From the NCBI RefSeq assembly GCF_042242105.1, contig NC_092029.1:13936885-14000884 (forward strand): 64,000 nt of DNA, read 5' to 3'. The notes under the pieces were generated by a model, which was not told the origin of the DNA, made no database searches, and was given only the letters and a program-made list of their open reading frames with translations. The DNA comes from Pempheris klunzingeri. Its lineage: Eukaryota; Chordata; Actinopteri; Acropomatiformes; Pempheridae. A program made the translations under genes and the position numbers. Of this stretch, positions 1 through 12,263 are shown one piece after another (position 1 is the stretch's first letter; every line of letters begins with the position of its first letter).

Positions 1-630
1 TAATAAATGAATGCCATTTTGATAAATCAATGGAAAAAGGAGTCCTCATTTTTATATCTTCATACCAGTTCCTTCTCTCAGATTTTCTGGTTAACTAGGC
101 TGCACTCTGGAAAAACAAATTCTGAACTTTACCTCAACCACTGGGGTTATTTTTGTTTAACCTCCAGCCTGTTGCTCCTCACTCATAACTTGGTGAGCGA
201 GCTATTCTGCTGAACCTCCGGGGAGGAGCAGAGTGGTGATGGCTGCTGCAAAATTTAAACCCATTACAAGAACATGTCCAGCAGCCAAGGAAACTTCTGA
301 GGCCCGGGTGTTGATTACATGATCCTGTCTGAAGCTGCAGCCACTGCTTTTAACGTTCCTGCAAAGTTGAGGAGGTTTTATGATATATGACCTCACAATC
401 ACACAGTGTCAGTTACAGAAATCCCCCTGATGCCAAGAAGATCACAGGCAAACACAGAAGGGAACAGTCCTGATGATATGTTGAGCAACTACATTGAAAT
501 TTATGGCACTATTTACACTTTATTACTATTTAATACTAACAGTTTTCCTTCAGTTTTGTTGTGATGCCTGTGCACCCTTCTTATACCCATTATGGGATAA
601 CTCTCTTTTCTCCTGGAGGAGCTGCCAATC

Positions 631-636
631 TTTATT
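631..636 (-). terminator. candidate poly(A) signal of kcnf1
   Basis: The plus strand reads TTTATT here, which is AATAAA on the minus strand, about 440 bases beyond the kcnf1 stop codon. Another TTTATT lies near 520. Both sit in AT-rich DNA, so either could be chance. The stretch 1-1072 otherwise holds no gene that I recognise and is probably kcnf1 3' UTR and flank. Confidence 0.3.
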
Positions 637-1072
637 ATTTTAAAAAAACATAGTAGATGTGATATATATTCCTGTACAGAGAAATGAGCTACAGAGCAGT
701 CTACAGTATGAGTGCAAAGATTGGGGATGGGGGGGTGTTATATAAGAGAACTACATGGGGGAATCAGTGTACTGGCTGTTCAAACAGAACCCCTCGGCCT
801 ACAGAGAGTCACTGCGCACAGGCACAGCTCATCAAGTCAATATCTCACACATATGTCCCCTTAATAGGCGCAATTCCTCAAATGCTTTATAAAGGTCCTT
901 GGAGAGCGTTACTGCGGTCCAATTATTTCTAAGAGGCTATTTACAGGCACAACACTCAGTTGTGTGGGTTAAGTTTGAATAAGTTAAAAATGAATAATTA
1001 ATTTGATGTTTTGTTCTTTATCTTTTTTTTTTTTCCTGCAGAGTCTTTGCAATGGTGCGGCATCTTCAGTGT

Positions 1073-2572
1073 TCATGAGATGAAATATTCGGTCGCCTCT
1101 GCTGTGCTTTCAAAGCTCGTGTCCATACTGGGGGTCTGGATCCCCGCCGCTCCCCTGGGATCCTTCAGTAAGGGGATGAATGTGTCGCTGTGACAGGAGC
1201 GCATGGCGTTGTCCCAGACCCCCGCGCCGCAAACATGTTTGTGGGCGCCGGGCGCGGCCTCCAGCTCGGCGTCACCGGAGCGCAGTGCCATCAGTTCAAT
1301 CTCATGCTTGGCCGCAGTCTCCAACACCTGTTGCTTGTTGTAGAACAGGACAAAATTGTTGATGATGGGGTGTATTGGCAGCGCTATGGCGATCACCCCG
1401 CATAGAAAGCTGATGGCGGCGTTACACCGACCCAAAGTGGTCTTGGGGTAGACGTCTCCATAGCCCACCGTGGTCATGGTGATCACAGCCCACCAGAACG
1501 ACTGAGGGATGCTGGTGAACAGGGTGTCCGGGTGGTTCTGCTCCATGGTGTAGCCCAGTGCGGAGAAAAGGAACACCCCCACGCCCATATACATGAGGAG
1601 CAGTCCGAGCTCTTTGAAGCTGCTCTTCAGGGCAGATGTGAGGGTCTGGAGTCCAGAGGAATGTCGTGCCAGCTTGAAAATGCGCGCAATGCGCATTATG
1701 CGTAAAGCCTGCACCGCTTGCTGCACGTTAGCCAGCTCCATCACTCCTGCGCCGAAGGAGGTCAGAATCAGCACCACGAAGAAGGGCATGATCGCCATGA
1801 AGTCGATGATGTTCATGAAAGCCAGGACGAATTTTATTTTATTTGGGGAGGAGATCAGACGCAGCAGGTATTCGATGGTGAACCAGCCGATGCACACCGT
1901 CTCGATGACCTCCAGAGTTGGGTGCTCCGTGAGGTGACCCTCCGAGTCCTCCACCTGCAGGTCGGGGATGGTCCCGACACACATCACCACGGAGGAGACG
2001 AGGATGAAGATGAAAGAAACTATGGCGATAACGTGCGCCGGCAGCGAGGACTCCGGCTTCTCCATCAGCCTCCAGAGGCACATCTGGAAGCGCTGCCAGC
2101 CTCCTGCGGACGGATCACCTTCTCGGTCCACCAGGATAGTTCTCACTTTCTCTGCAATCTCTGCAAGTTCATCCTCCACCTCCTTCAGGTGGCATTTACA
2201 ACATTCATCTAGAAAATCCGAGTCGATTTTCCAGAACTCCATCTCCTTCATGAAACAGATTGGACAGATGCCTCGTTTCATGTGGATCTCTCCATAATAA
2301 TAAAGCTCAATGACACACTTAAATGCCTCGGGGTCTCTGTCAAAATAAAATTCTCCCGTGTCGGGGTCGTAGTCGTCACATAGTAAAGATATTTCTTCAG
2401 AGGACTTCAGTGAACAATCCACCAGCTCTGCCAGCCGAGTGTCCGGGTAGCGATTCAACACGTCCCCATATAACACCTGTTTCACCCCGCCGATGTTAAC
2501 AATGATCTCTGTCTCCTCGCTGGCTTCAGAGCCGTTGCAGTCTGCATACCTCGTCCTCTGAATCCCCCACAT
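1073..2572 (-). CDS. kcnf1: Kv5.1, voltage-gated potassium channel subfamily F member 1 (silent modifier subunit)
   Basis: Single-exon gene of 499 aa; human KCNF1 is 494 aa and also has an uninterrupted coding region. It acts in the plasma membrane. Family knowledge: Kv5.1 makes no current alone but joins Kv2 subunits and changes their gating. Visible parts: T1 tetramerisation domain from about residue 22, with the HX5CX20CC zinc-site pattern (H97, C103, C124, C125); S1 at about 181-199; S4 with charges R291, R294, R297, K300 and R303; selectivity filter TTVGYGD at 367-373; S6 carrying PIHP at 399-402 where conducting Kv channels have PxP. The C-terminal tail keeps SHSDTFIPLL as in mammals. 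The frame stays open upstream to 2650, but the first codon there is TTG. The first ATG, which also fits the family length, is at 2572. kcnf1 is far more likely than other silent Kv genes because the S4-S5 and S6 segments match Kv5.1 closely. Confidence 0.95.
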   Translation of the reverse strand: MWGIQRTRYADCNGSEASEETEIIVNIGGVKQVLYGDVLNRYPDTRLAELVDCSLKSSEEISLLCDDYDPDTGEFYFDRDPEAFKCVIELYYYGEIHMKRGICPICFMKEMEFWKIDSDFLDECCKCHLKEVEDELAEIAEKVRTILVDREGDPSAGGWQRFQMCLWRLMEKPESSLPAHVIAIVSFIFILVSSVVMCVGTIPDLQVEDSEGHLTEHPTLEVIETVCIGWFTIEYLLRLISSPNKIKFVLAFMNIIDFMAIMPFFVVLILTSFGAGVMELANVQQAVQALRIMRIARIFKLARHSSGLQTLTSALKSSFKELGLLLMYMGVGVFLFSALGYTMEQNHPDTLFTSIPQSFWWAVITMTTVGYGDVYPKTTLGRCNAAISFLCGVIAIALPIHPIINNFVLFYNKQQVLETAAKHEIELMALRSGDAELEAAPGAHKHVCGAGVWDNAMRSCHSDTFIPLLKDPRGAAGIQTPSMDTSFESTAEATEYFIS

Positions 2573-4052
2573 TATGTTGTCAACAAGTCCGCCACAGAAG
2601 AGCCCAAAGTGATCGAGATTTTTACGCAACTTTTCAACGCAAGTCACCAAGAAGCCTCCTGAATCTCCTGCTTTCCGAGATTGAGCTGAAAATAAAAATG
2701 AACGTTTGCTCGGAGGTGACTGCGGCGTGAAGTCTTCTCAGTTCGACACAGCCGTGTTTGCGCTTGTGCGCTCAGACAAAGTTGGCATCGAAGTGCGCGT
2801 AATGTCAAGAGAGAGACAATCAAAGCACATCACTTCCGGTGACAACTTTCAAACAAAATCCTCACAGATCGAGTTTTTTTTTTTTTTTTTTTAGAGCGCT
2901 TCACCACCAAGTTTTCCCATAATGCAGGTTGATCCCAATTCTTTTAAAACGTGCCTTTGTAACTCCAGATGTCTGGCAATTAATACTTATAGTTCTGGCC
3001 TCTGCCAACCTTTCTTCTTTAACTTTCAGCAGTTGTTGTCATTTTTTTTTTTACTTTACACACTAAGATACACTAATGCATCAACAAAATTATGATTAAT
3101 TAGGTCTACCTTCCAGAAAAAACTTAAAAACATAGTAGTTGTTTGAGTTTAATACTAATTGAAGGACTTTGTTTGGAGCAAAACAGAAGGAAAACATAAA
3201 TGTAGGCTATCCGTGTAATTGTAAGGAGAAAAAACAGTGGAGTCAAGAACAACATGTGACACTCAAACGAACCAAATAATGATTTAAATGTCATGATATG
3301 TTAACATCGATGAAAGAAATGAATTCAAGGAGAAAATAAAGCGGCAGATTGTTATCAAAACAATTAAAATAATTCACAAAGAAAAGACTGGGTCACTCCT
3401 AAAGGGTGAAACAATTAAATTAAACAAAAGGAGAAAATCAACAGGAAAAATAATGTAAATCGGATGTTTTAAGTAACAATATCATGCAGCACAGCCCATG
3501 CTTTTATTTCTAAAGGCTGTCTCGGTGTCTTCCGGTCGTGCTCCGTCTGTCTGTGGTTGTCTTGACGCAGCGCAGTGCAGCCAGGCAGCGCAGCATAAAT
3601 CCCAGCGGCATGTAATGAATTGTGAAGTAGCAAACAGGGAAATCAGAGACTTGCACTCCGCTGGGTTTTGGTGGCAGATCGAAGAGCAACAGATAGTTAA
3701 AAGGTGAACGATTGACAGGCAAACACGATAGAAACCTAAATCACCCCTTTTTAAGCCTTTACAATCTTTGTCCATACAGACTATATCCTGGACCTGGGTG
3801 CATTATCCATCATCCATTTTGAATGTATTAAGCTTTCACCAAACAGCCTAACACACGCGGGGAGACATCAGCTGAGCAATCACTTAACATGAGAGAGAGA
3901 GGAGGCTCTATACATGATCAGGCTGCTATAAAAACCTACATCACATTCAGTGATGTCAAGGGGCAGTGATGGTTGGGGATGACAACAAATAAATTAGAGG
4001 AACAAATTATAGGAATTAGTCTATCGGGCTACTTTCAAATATAAATCTGCAG
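2573..4052. other. intergenic, kcnf1 upstream region
   Basis: No coding exon seen. The first 250 bases (5' UTR and promoter side of kcnf1) are relatively GC-rich; a T-run lies at about 2875-2892. The rest is AT-rich with only short chance ORFs. Confidence 0.5.
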
Positions 4053-4257
4053 CAGTGTTTTCCCAGCCCTTGGTCCTGGGGGGCCCCTGCCCCTCATGTT
4101 TCGGACATGTCCCTGCTCCAGCACACCTGATTCAAATGAATGGATTGTTATGAGGCTTCTGCAGAGCTGGATGAGGAGCTGGTCGTTTGAATCAGGTGTG
4201 TTGGAGCAGGGGCACATCTAAAACATGCAGGGTAGCGGTCCTACCTGGGAAACACTG
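4053..4257. mobile_element. palindromic MITE (hAT-like, non-autonomous)
   Basis: The ends are inverted copies: CAGTGTTTTCCCAG at 4053-4066 and CTGGGAAACACTG at 4245-4257. The inner arms also pair: CACACCTGATTCAAATGA near 4122 against the reverse of the stretch around 4185-4202, and the GGAGCAGGGGCACAT side near 4203. No coding capacity. Long fold-back elements with this 'TTTGAATCAGGTGTGTTGGAGCAGG' style core are common in teleost genomes (recalled). No convincing 8-bp target duplication is visible, so the superfamily is a guess. Confidence 0.65.
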
Positions 4258-5460
4258 GTCCTACAGGATAAGGCTCTGCAGTAGCCCACGGTGAATAATT
4301 GATTGGCAGACAGACTGACCACACAGCGCTGCCTTGGTGTTTGTCTCCACCCAGTGGCCAAACCAGCACATTACAGTAGCCTCGAGGCTTTTTTTTTTCT
4401 GCTCGTGAACAACGGTGCAAACCACTGAGGACAGAAATGCATTAATAAGTAATTTAAAAAGAACAAACAGTGTTTGTGTCATAGGAGTCTTTCCATTATT
4501 AAAGCACAAAAACATTATCTGAAGAAAAAGCAGCAATGCAGTGTCACCAAGACTTTACTAACTTCATATAAAACTGACCTTGTCAAACTTGAGAAATAAA
4601 TGTTTTGTTCACATCAAGTATTCTTTTAAAGACGTTCACACTACAGCTAGCTGTAACTGTACAAGTCACCAGTGGTTGTTTGGGATTTGATTAATTTTCA
4701 AGTGCAAATGCAATTTTTAGTTAATTGTACCTTGCATGCACATTTACATGATATTCTACTTTACACTACTCCACTACATATCAGAGGTAAACATTTTACT
4801 CCACTGCCAACACCCAACCGTTGAAGTTACTTTACAGGCAAAGAAGAGGAGCTTATAAAATATGATGCACTGTTAAACATTAAACTACTCAAAATCATAT
4901 AATACAACTGATTATTCTGTAACTGTCTGCAACATTAAGATTATAGTTACACATTAGTGCACCGTTAGTAGTGTAATTAGTGTCTCAGAGATCTCAGCTC
5001 TCTTAAGCTCTCTTCTAAGTTAGTTGCCAAAATCACTTGTTGTAATGAGTCATTTTACATGATGCAATTTCCCTTTAGGACTAATCTATGCATTTCTTGT
5101 GTACTTTATCATATTGAAGTAAAAATGTGACTTCTGATGCAATACTTGCTTATTGTGGTATTGCAGTTTGTCCTGAAGTAAAGGATCCCAATGGTTCTGT
5201 CACCACTGCCAGTGAGAGTTATGACAGCTTTTAGTGGCCTTCTTTATCTTTTCGTTCATTAGAAAGACATGTTTCAGTCTGTGTGACACCATGTGTAATC
5301 TATGTGGCCATGATTACACTCTGTCATTATCAGGGGTACATTCCACCATCGTACTTGCCACACTGAGTCAGACATTTGTTGCATCCCCTCTCGCTGGAGT
5401 TGCTTGCTGCTTCCTCTCTCCTCCGGCCCCTCTTCTCGTCGGGCAGCGCTCTAGAACTAC
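4258..5460. other. intergenic, no gene seen
   Basis: AT-rich sequence with no recognisable exon. It becomes GC-rich from about 5395, where the pdia6 promoter begins. Confidence 0.5.
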
Positions 5461-5466
5461 ACGGCG

Positions 5467-5517
5467 CACGCTGATTGGCTGAGGCGCAGCGTCGCCGCCA
5501 GCGGACCAATCAGCGTG
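5467..5517. repeat. 12-bp inverted repeat with facing CCAAT boxes in the pdia6 promoter
   Basis: CACGCTGATTGG at 5467-5478 is the exact reverse complement of CCAATCAGCGTG at 5506-5517, separated by 27 bases. Each arm contains an NF-Y (CCAAT) box, one in each orientation. The right arm is also the first part of the ER-stress element. Confidence 0.75.
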
Positions 5518-5524
5518 GGCCACG
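5506..5524 (+). promoter_or_regulatory. ER stress response element (ERSE) of pdia6
   Basis: The sequence is CCAAT (5506-5510), nine bases, then CCACG (5520-5524): an exact match to the ERSE consensus CCAAT-N9-CCACG bound by NF-Y with ATF6 or XBP1. It lies 95 bases before the pdia6 start codon. The inverted CCAAT at 5474-5478 is followed, after nine bases on the minus strand, by CCGTG, a degenerate half. The unfolded protein response induces PDI-family genes through this element, which fits the neighbour. Confidence 0.85.
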
Positions 5525-5618
5525 GTGAGACTTTCCTGTCTACTTTTCCTGGGAGACGCAGCGGCAGCAGTCTGCGTGTGTTGCTAGCAGAGGAGGCGAG
5601 CAGAGAGCAGCTAAAACT

Positions 5619-8600
5619 ATGAGGCCGCTTTTACTCGGTGAGTCACAGCTGCAACAGCATTTCCACTTCTAATACTGGGGTTTTTTTTGTGTGAGTTTAT
5701 TCGGTGTGTTTGACAGCGTTTGTGCTACTGTGGTTAGCTTGAATAACGTTAGCTCACGTGAAGTTAAGGTGCACAGAACAGTGCCAGGCCTTAGCGCGGA
5801 ATCAATGAATTAATAAACATCACTTTCACTCCTCCTTACTTAAACTTGCAATAATTCCGCATCCAAACAGCATTTAAGTCGGCTTACGGTGTCCTGTCAT
5901 TGCTCACCGTAGCTGGCCTGACATTGTTGCATTGCATTGTTGAGTGTAACCCTTTTGTACCATCATCTTCCTCTTCAGGAGTGTGGGGCTGCTCCCTGGT
6001 CCTGTCTGTCCAAGCCTTTTACTCAGCCAGCGATGATGTTGTTGAGCTCAACCCCTCCAACTTCAACAGGGAGGTGATCCAGAGTGACAGTCTGTGGCTG
6101 ATTGAGTTTTACGCTCCCTGGTGAGTTCATGTACCCTTTGGTGGGCATTATCCACATTAATAGTACCAAGTGTCCTCAGATCAACCACGTAGTGACACTG
6201 TGAGCACAGTTTCAATACAAGCTTCCTGCATCACTCAGTGGGGGTTCAGCCATGTAATCGCTCCCCCTCACACAAACATTCACCACATGATCTCAGGAGA
6301 CTGCATGCAAAGCAGGTAGCTCCTCCTTGAGTTGGCTGGCAAGTGCACAGTTCAAGTTTATTTGTAGAGCTCAGAGTGCTTTAGAGAGGTACAAAAACAG
6401 TGAAAATATACTGCGTCTTAAAGAACATTTACAGGTAGACGGCGTTTAGATACACATTCGACAAAAACAAGTTAAAAGATGGATAAAAAATGGCTTGAGC
6501 TGCTTCTTTAGAAGTTGCCAGATGTTGATTGAGCTCTAGGAATCTGAGGAAAAAGGCAACCGCAGGCACCCACCAAGTTAGATAAACATAAACCCTAAGT
6601 GTGTCAGATATAGATATTCAATAACTGGACCATAAAGTGCTTTATAAACCAGGAGCAAAGTCACGTCTGTAAAGAAGTAGCCAGTGGAGGTGGACACAAC
6701 AAAGTCTATATATAATGTGAGGTGTTGAACAACCCTGTGCTGAAGGACTATGGCAATATCTCCTGTTTTTCTGCCATTTAGCATTTCCATTGATTTCTAA
6801 CTCATAATAAAATAAAATAAAAATAAAATTAGAAATCTCTAGTAATAAAACACTTGCATCTTTTGCCCCCCCACCCCTTCCCATCTCCACTGTCTATCAC
6901 TACAGGTGTGGTCACTGTCAAAATCTGACTCCAGATTGGAAGAAGGCGGCCACTGCCCTCAAGGTAAACAAAACGTCTCTGGTCATATCTCCATTTATTA
7001 CCAGGCGGCCTGTAGAGCGACAGCTACAAAACCCAGCTTTGTCTTCCGGTTTCTCCTTCTAATAGCTGTTTTTGTCTGTAAAGTTACTGTGCTACCATGT
7101 TAGCACCTCACTGGACAGAGTCTATCTCAGCGCTGCAGCTCTGTGTGCGCGCCATGTCGGTTTACCATACAACTCAGGGACTTGCACACACTAACATGCA
7201 TGCCTGGGCGTCCCAGCTGCCAAAACAAAGAACCAAGAAGCCCAGATTACAACATGCGCAGAGGCAGTTGATCTTTATTCTCTGTTCAGGACGCCATAAC
7301 CAACTATTTATAATACACAGTAAATAGTCGTTAAATGCTATATTGATGTTCTGGCTCATATAGAAAACCTTTTCTTGACAAAATCGAACATCATTGTTTT
7401 TAGTGAAAAGTGCTGTTGTCAATATGATTATTATGGTGTACTCTTATTAAATATTTGCGGATGCAAGAATCAGCTGCTTAATAATCAGGCAGATATAATG
7501 ACCAGGCAATTACACCTGAAACATTCAATGTTTATTTTGCTCAGATAAAAATAGATATGTTCAAAAGTTTCATTTTACTTGTTTTCATGAAGACCAGCAC
7601 CAAAAAGACAAACCTGAAGCTATATCACGATTACTGAGGTTTATCTCACAGCTTTGTTCCAGCCAAGAATACTTACAAGTTTGTGACTAAGCAGTCAGAT
7701 TAACTGTGAGCGGTGGTGTGAGACGTGGGCACATGTGGGGCTAATGCCAAATATTAATGAATAGTATTAACTTTGTTCCAGATAAATGCAAGACTGTTTA
7801 TTTAGTGGAATCTGTTTTTCCGCTCATAGTTATCACCTCAAATATTATTCCGAGCAACATTTGTGTGTGTGTGGACAAATACTGCATACGCGAGTAAAGG
7901 TTGCACTTATCCACTGATGCGCCCACTTCCACAGTCGTGATGTTATGTGAAGAAAACGATCTGCAGGCTTGCTACATTTTGCTGTTGTTAAAAGTGGAGA
8001 GTCCTCACACCCACCTGTTGTTGTTGTGAAATCCTTCAGGGCATCGTCAAGATCGGTGCCGTCGATGCAGACCAGCACAAGTCGCTGGGTGGTCAGTACG
8101 GTGTCAGAGGTTTCCCCACCATCAAGATCTTTGGAGCCAACAAGAACAAGCCAGAGGAGTATCAAGGTACAGGCAAAACCACTGCACCACGCAAATACCT
8201 TCTGTTGCAGCTTTGGGATTTGTGGTTTAGAAATCTTCCTCCACAGTGACATCACAAAGCCCTGCTAAAAAGCTTTCCTGGAAGGATGAGTCGTAGAATA
8301 TAATGTCGATCAGAAAAGTTCAGGGAAAGAGGAAGGTATCAGAGAGGTGACGCACTTCATCCATTTGGAATTGAAATTGGAAACTTTCTGACTGAAGTGG
8401 TTCTATAATCAGATATTGTTTTTGGCTCCAATGACTGACCTGTGCATGTCCCCCCCCCCCTCAGGTGGACGCAGTAGCCAGGCCATCGTGGACGGAGCCA
8501 TGAACGCTTTGCGCTCTCTGGTGAAGGAAAGGTTGAGCGGCAAGTCTGGCGGCTCTGGCTACAGCAAACAGGTAGATTCAGTTGCAAATACGAGCACTCT

Positions 8601-11600
8601 TTTATTCAATTTTTTTATTTTTTATAGTTATTTGAAATTGGATCAATTTCAGTTCACTGAAGATAGTTAAATAACATTCGACCGCCTTCTAGCAGGGCGG
8701 CGGTGGCAGCAGCGGTGGCAGCAAGAAGGATGTGGTCGAGCTCACCGACGACAACTTTGACAAGCTGGTGCTGGAGAGCGACGACATGTGGATGGTGGAG
8801 TTCTTTGCTCCCTGGTGTGGACACTGCAAAAAGTGAGTTGGCCTCCAGTCTTTATGAAACACTAGTTTGTCACTAGCACAGGAGACACGAGATCTCAGTC
8901 TCTGAGATTACTGCCTGAGGGTAACAGAATTTAGTGTTTTGCTGCCCAAAACACGGAAAGGTTGTGAAAACTAAACAGTGAGTCTTTGTGGAAACAATGT
9001 CTCAGTAAGTCAGAATAATCCACAGACCTGATTGAAAACACTTGGACCATGGAACTATTATTTCAGTAGAAAGTAATCCCTCTTAAAACTGTTCTGTGAG
9101 ATCTGAGCTGTTTTGTTTTTTTTGTTTTTTTTCCCCTCACCATGTAAATCCAGTGTACAGCATTTTTACTTTTTAAGATAACACATTTTCTGCATTTGAA
9201 GTCAGTATTTCAGCTGCACACATTTGTTGGAATCTTTGCAAGAAGCGAGGCACAGTGTCATGAATCATGAATTCTCTACTGTGGTGTTAATTCTTTAAGT
9301 ATCATCATCAGTTTTTCTTAACCATCGCCCTCCTCTGTTGTTGGTAGCCTGGAGCCTGAGTGGGCAGCAGCAGCCACAGCTGTCAAAGAGCAGACCAAGG
9401 GCAAAGTTCGCCTCGGGGCCATGGATGCTACCGTACATCAGGCTGTGTCCAGCCGCTACGGGGTGAGTGAGAATCAATGCATCACTGTGCTGCGTTGGGG
9501 AACAATTCTGATACAAACTACTGTACTAAAAGAACCAACATAAAAGTGTGAACCAGCACTGCTCGCTGCACAATAGGATACAAGGTGGGAAATGTTGGCT
9601 GCAGCTGCTAAGAGTGGCTTTCCCATTTTTAGCAATAGTTTAGATTTAACTAAATTTAAATAGCCAAAGTAGCCAGTGAACATGACAATCCACCGAGCAT
9701 TAAGCCTTGGAACAAAGAGTTATCTACTTTGCATATGTGGCTGAACCTGTAAACATGCCTGCTTATATTCTTAAATGTTGAGTCTCATGAAAAGATTGTT
9801 AAAGTCTGCGGTTATGCTTATATGTTCTTCTTGCTGGCGTTGAACACTGAATGTAAGTCTCTGCAGCGTTTTGATAAAATACAGTACATCTGTTACCATC
9901 CAAACAAAGCTGCTAAACTATGTTGATGTTGTTATGGAATAAATCAGCCCAAAATGACTAAATCAGACTGTCTTTGGCGGACGAAATCCAACTTACAAGT
10001 CAAAAATCATGAATATGATTTCTTTTCTTAATGTTCCATTTAAATCCTTTTTTATTTTTTTTTGCTCCATATAATGCTGCTACAGTCAGTGAGTCTGCCA
10101 CTGTGGATGCAGCAGTAGCGTCTTAATGTTTCAGTCACATAAGCAAGAACACGTTATTATCCAAAGCAAAGCATTTATATAACATATAACAATAACACAT
10201 TTGTGTGCAGATCCGCGGATTTCCCACCATCAAAATTTTCCGCAAAGGCGAGGAGCCTGAAGACTACCAAGGCGGCCGCTCTCGGGGTGACATCATCGAG
10301 AAGGGTTTGGAGCTGTTCTCTGACAACGCTCCTCCTCCTGAAGTGGTGGAGGTCAGTACGCTTTGTAAATTAAAATTAAAATTCATGTATGAGAGCTTAT
10401 AGGACTAGTGTTGGACTAAATTCAGGCCAGAAGCGTCGTCCTTAACCATCTGGAGATTCTGCTTTTGCATGCTTTGGGTCACAAACCACAATTATCACCT
10501 TTTTTGTCTAATTTAGGTTGCCAACACTTAAACGTTGTTTGAGCACGAGTAGCAGCCTCTATCATGTCTGATGAGAGAAAAGAAATTAAATGATGAGCAA
10601 AAGAAATTTGGATTAAATCAACACAAAATCCAAAATGCTGATACGAAGTGTTTTCTGACGTGCTGTGGGACAACAGCCCAGGAAGGAGGAAAGCAGCATC
10701 ACAGTTAAAGCCATATTGAGCCATAACAATATTTTACGATTAAATTTGTGTGTCTCTCAGATCCTCAATGACGGCCTCTTGAAGAAGACATGTGAGGACA
10801 GTCAGTTGTGTGTAATTGCTGTCCTGCCACACATCCTGGACACAGGTGAGCCCAGACCCACCTCTGACTCTGCACGTTAAATAGCTCCGAAATGTAACCT
10901 TAAGGAACACTAACACCTGATGTGGGATCACATTGTTTGTCACAACAAACACTGACCAGAAATGGGGTGTTGTGGGGGCACCACCACCACCAGTCTCTCA
11001 CCATGCACTGTGCGTGTCTTGCAACAGGCGCAGCAGGTAGAAACGGCTACCTGGAGGTGATGATGAAAATGTCTGAGAAGTACAAGAAGAAGATGTGGGG
11101 GTAAGGATAAGAGACCAGTCGTGGATTACTATTTGAATGACCAAGTACGCCTGTGACTAATAGCCCGCTCTGCCTTGGTCAGCTGGCTGTGGACTGAGGC
11201 TGGAGCTCAGATGGACCTGGAGTCCTCTCTGGGTATTGGTGGATTCGGGTACCCCGCCATGGCTGCCATCAACACGCGCAAGATGAAATTCGCTCTTCTC
11301 AGGGGCTCCTTCAGTGAAAGTGGCATCCATGAGTTCCTCAGGTACGGGGTTGTCTGATCGTCTGTTTTTCACCACTATGAGAATCAGAATAAAAATACGC
11401 CTCACAGGAAACTGAATGATGACACTCTGCTGGTTCATCTTCTCCTTAGGGAGCTTTCTGTGGGCCGTGGCTCAACTGCCACGTTGGGAGGTGGAGTCAT
11501 GCCTAAGATTCACGCTGTTGAGCCTTGGGACGGCAAAGATGGACAGGTGAGGGGGAGCATCACGGTGGTCACATAGTCGGAAAAGAAGACAAAAAAATAC

Positions 11601-12263
11601 AGAGAAAATCTAGACCAGCGGGTGTCTGGGAAGATGCAGACAATATAGTCTGTGCTGTGATCAACATAAACCTGAACTTCACTGCAGAACAGACAATCTC
11701 AGTCAAGACTTTGAGCTGCAACAAATAAAAACTTCTCCAGTGGTATTAAAACGAGCTCACTACAGTTAATAACAGATCTTTTAACAGCAGCCTGTACTGC
11801 TAGACAGCTGACCAAAGTTTCTTACATCCCATCCGTCGTTCACGCAGTCAAATCAAGCCCCCCTTAATCTGAGCACTCAGTGACAACAGATCTGGCAGAA
11901 ATTTGGCTCTGTACTCAGAGGCAACCAGTTTGGGGTGTAACACGTGTGCCTCACTTACAAATACAAAAAACCTGCACTACCTCCTTGCTGTCTCTGTACT
12001 GCAATCATGCGCACAGAAGGAAATGTCAAACAGAATTATGTAATGTAGCAGTTGGAGAGCTCCCTAAAAATCTGATGTTTTTCTTTCTCTGTTAATTTAA
12101 GAGACCAGAATGTTTATGTCTCACAAACATTTCAGGCGTCCCCATCTTCGCTAACAGTTTGTCTTCATTTTACTCTCCTTGTTGACCGCAGCTTCCTGAG
12201 GAGGAGGACTATGACCTCAGTGACATAGACCTGGACGATGACTATGATAAGGATGAGTTATGA
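5619..12263 (+). CDS. pdia6: protein disulfide-isomerase A6 (P5), 13 coding exons
   Basis: Exons: 5619-5637, 5979-6120, 6906-6963, 8040-8166, 8465-8571, 8696-8832, 9348-9462, 10211-10351, 10761-10845, 11028-11100, 11183-11341, 11450-11546, 12192-12263. All introns are GT-AG and the frame closes, giving 443 aa (human 440). The product is an ER-lumen thiol oxidoreductase that forms and rearranges disulfides in secreted proteins. Visible parts: signal peptide of about residues 1-19; first thioredoxin domain with CGHC at 55-58, whose Trp codon is split between exons 2 and 3; Gly/Ser linker; second thioredoxin domain with CGHC at 192-195; a C-terminal thioredoxin-fold domain without an active site ([22 protein letters not shown]); an acidic tail; and the KDEL retrieval signal at 440-443. 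The start is the first ATG of a GC-rich leader. Identification is firm because most of the protein aligns with human PDIA6. Confidence 0.95.
6345..6780. repeat. probable interspersed repeat in pdia6 intron 2
   Basis: The stretch starts with a TTTATTTGTAGAGC...AGTGCTTTA motif and contains 'AAAGTGCTTTATAAACCAGGAGCAAAGT' type sequence, both reminiscent of dispersed teleost repeats. I see no clear ends or target duplication. Class unknown. Confidence 0.35.

Noticed and set aside
1030..1040. Polypyrimidine plus CAG on the plus strand resembling a splice acceptor
   Set aside because: It abuts the 3' end of the minus-strand kcnf1 and no plus-strand exon with coding character follows.
2573..2650. 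N-terminal extension of kcnf1
   Set aside because: First codon is TTG and no ATG lies upstream of 2572 in frame; a vertebrate gene is unlikely to start there.
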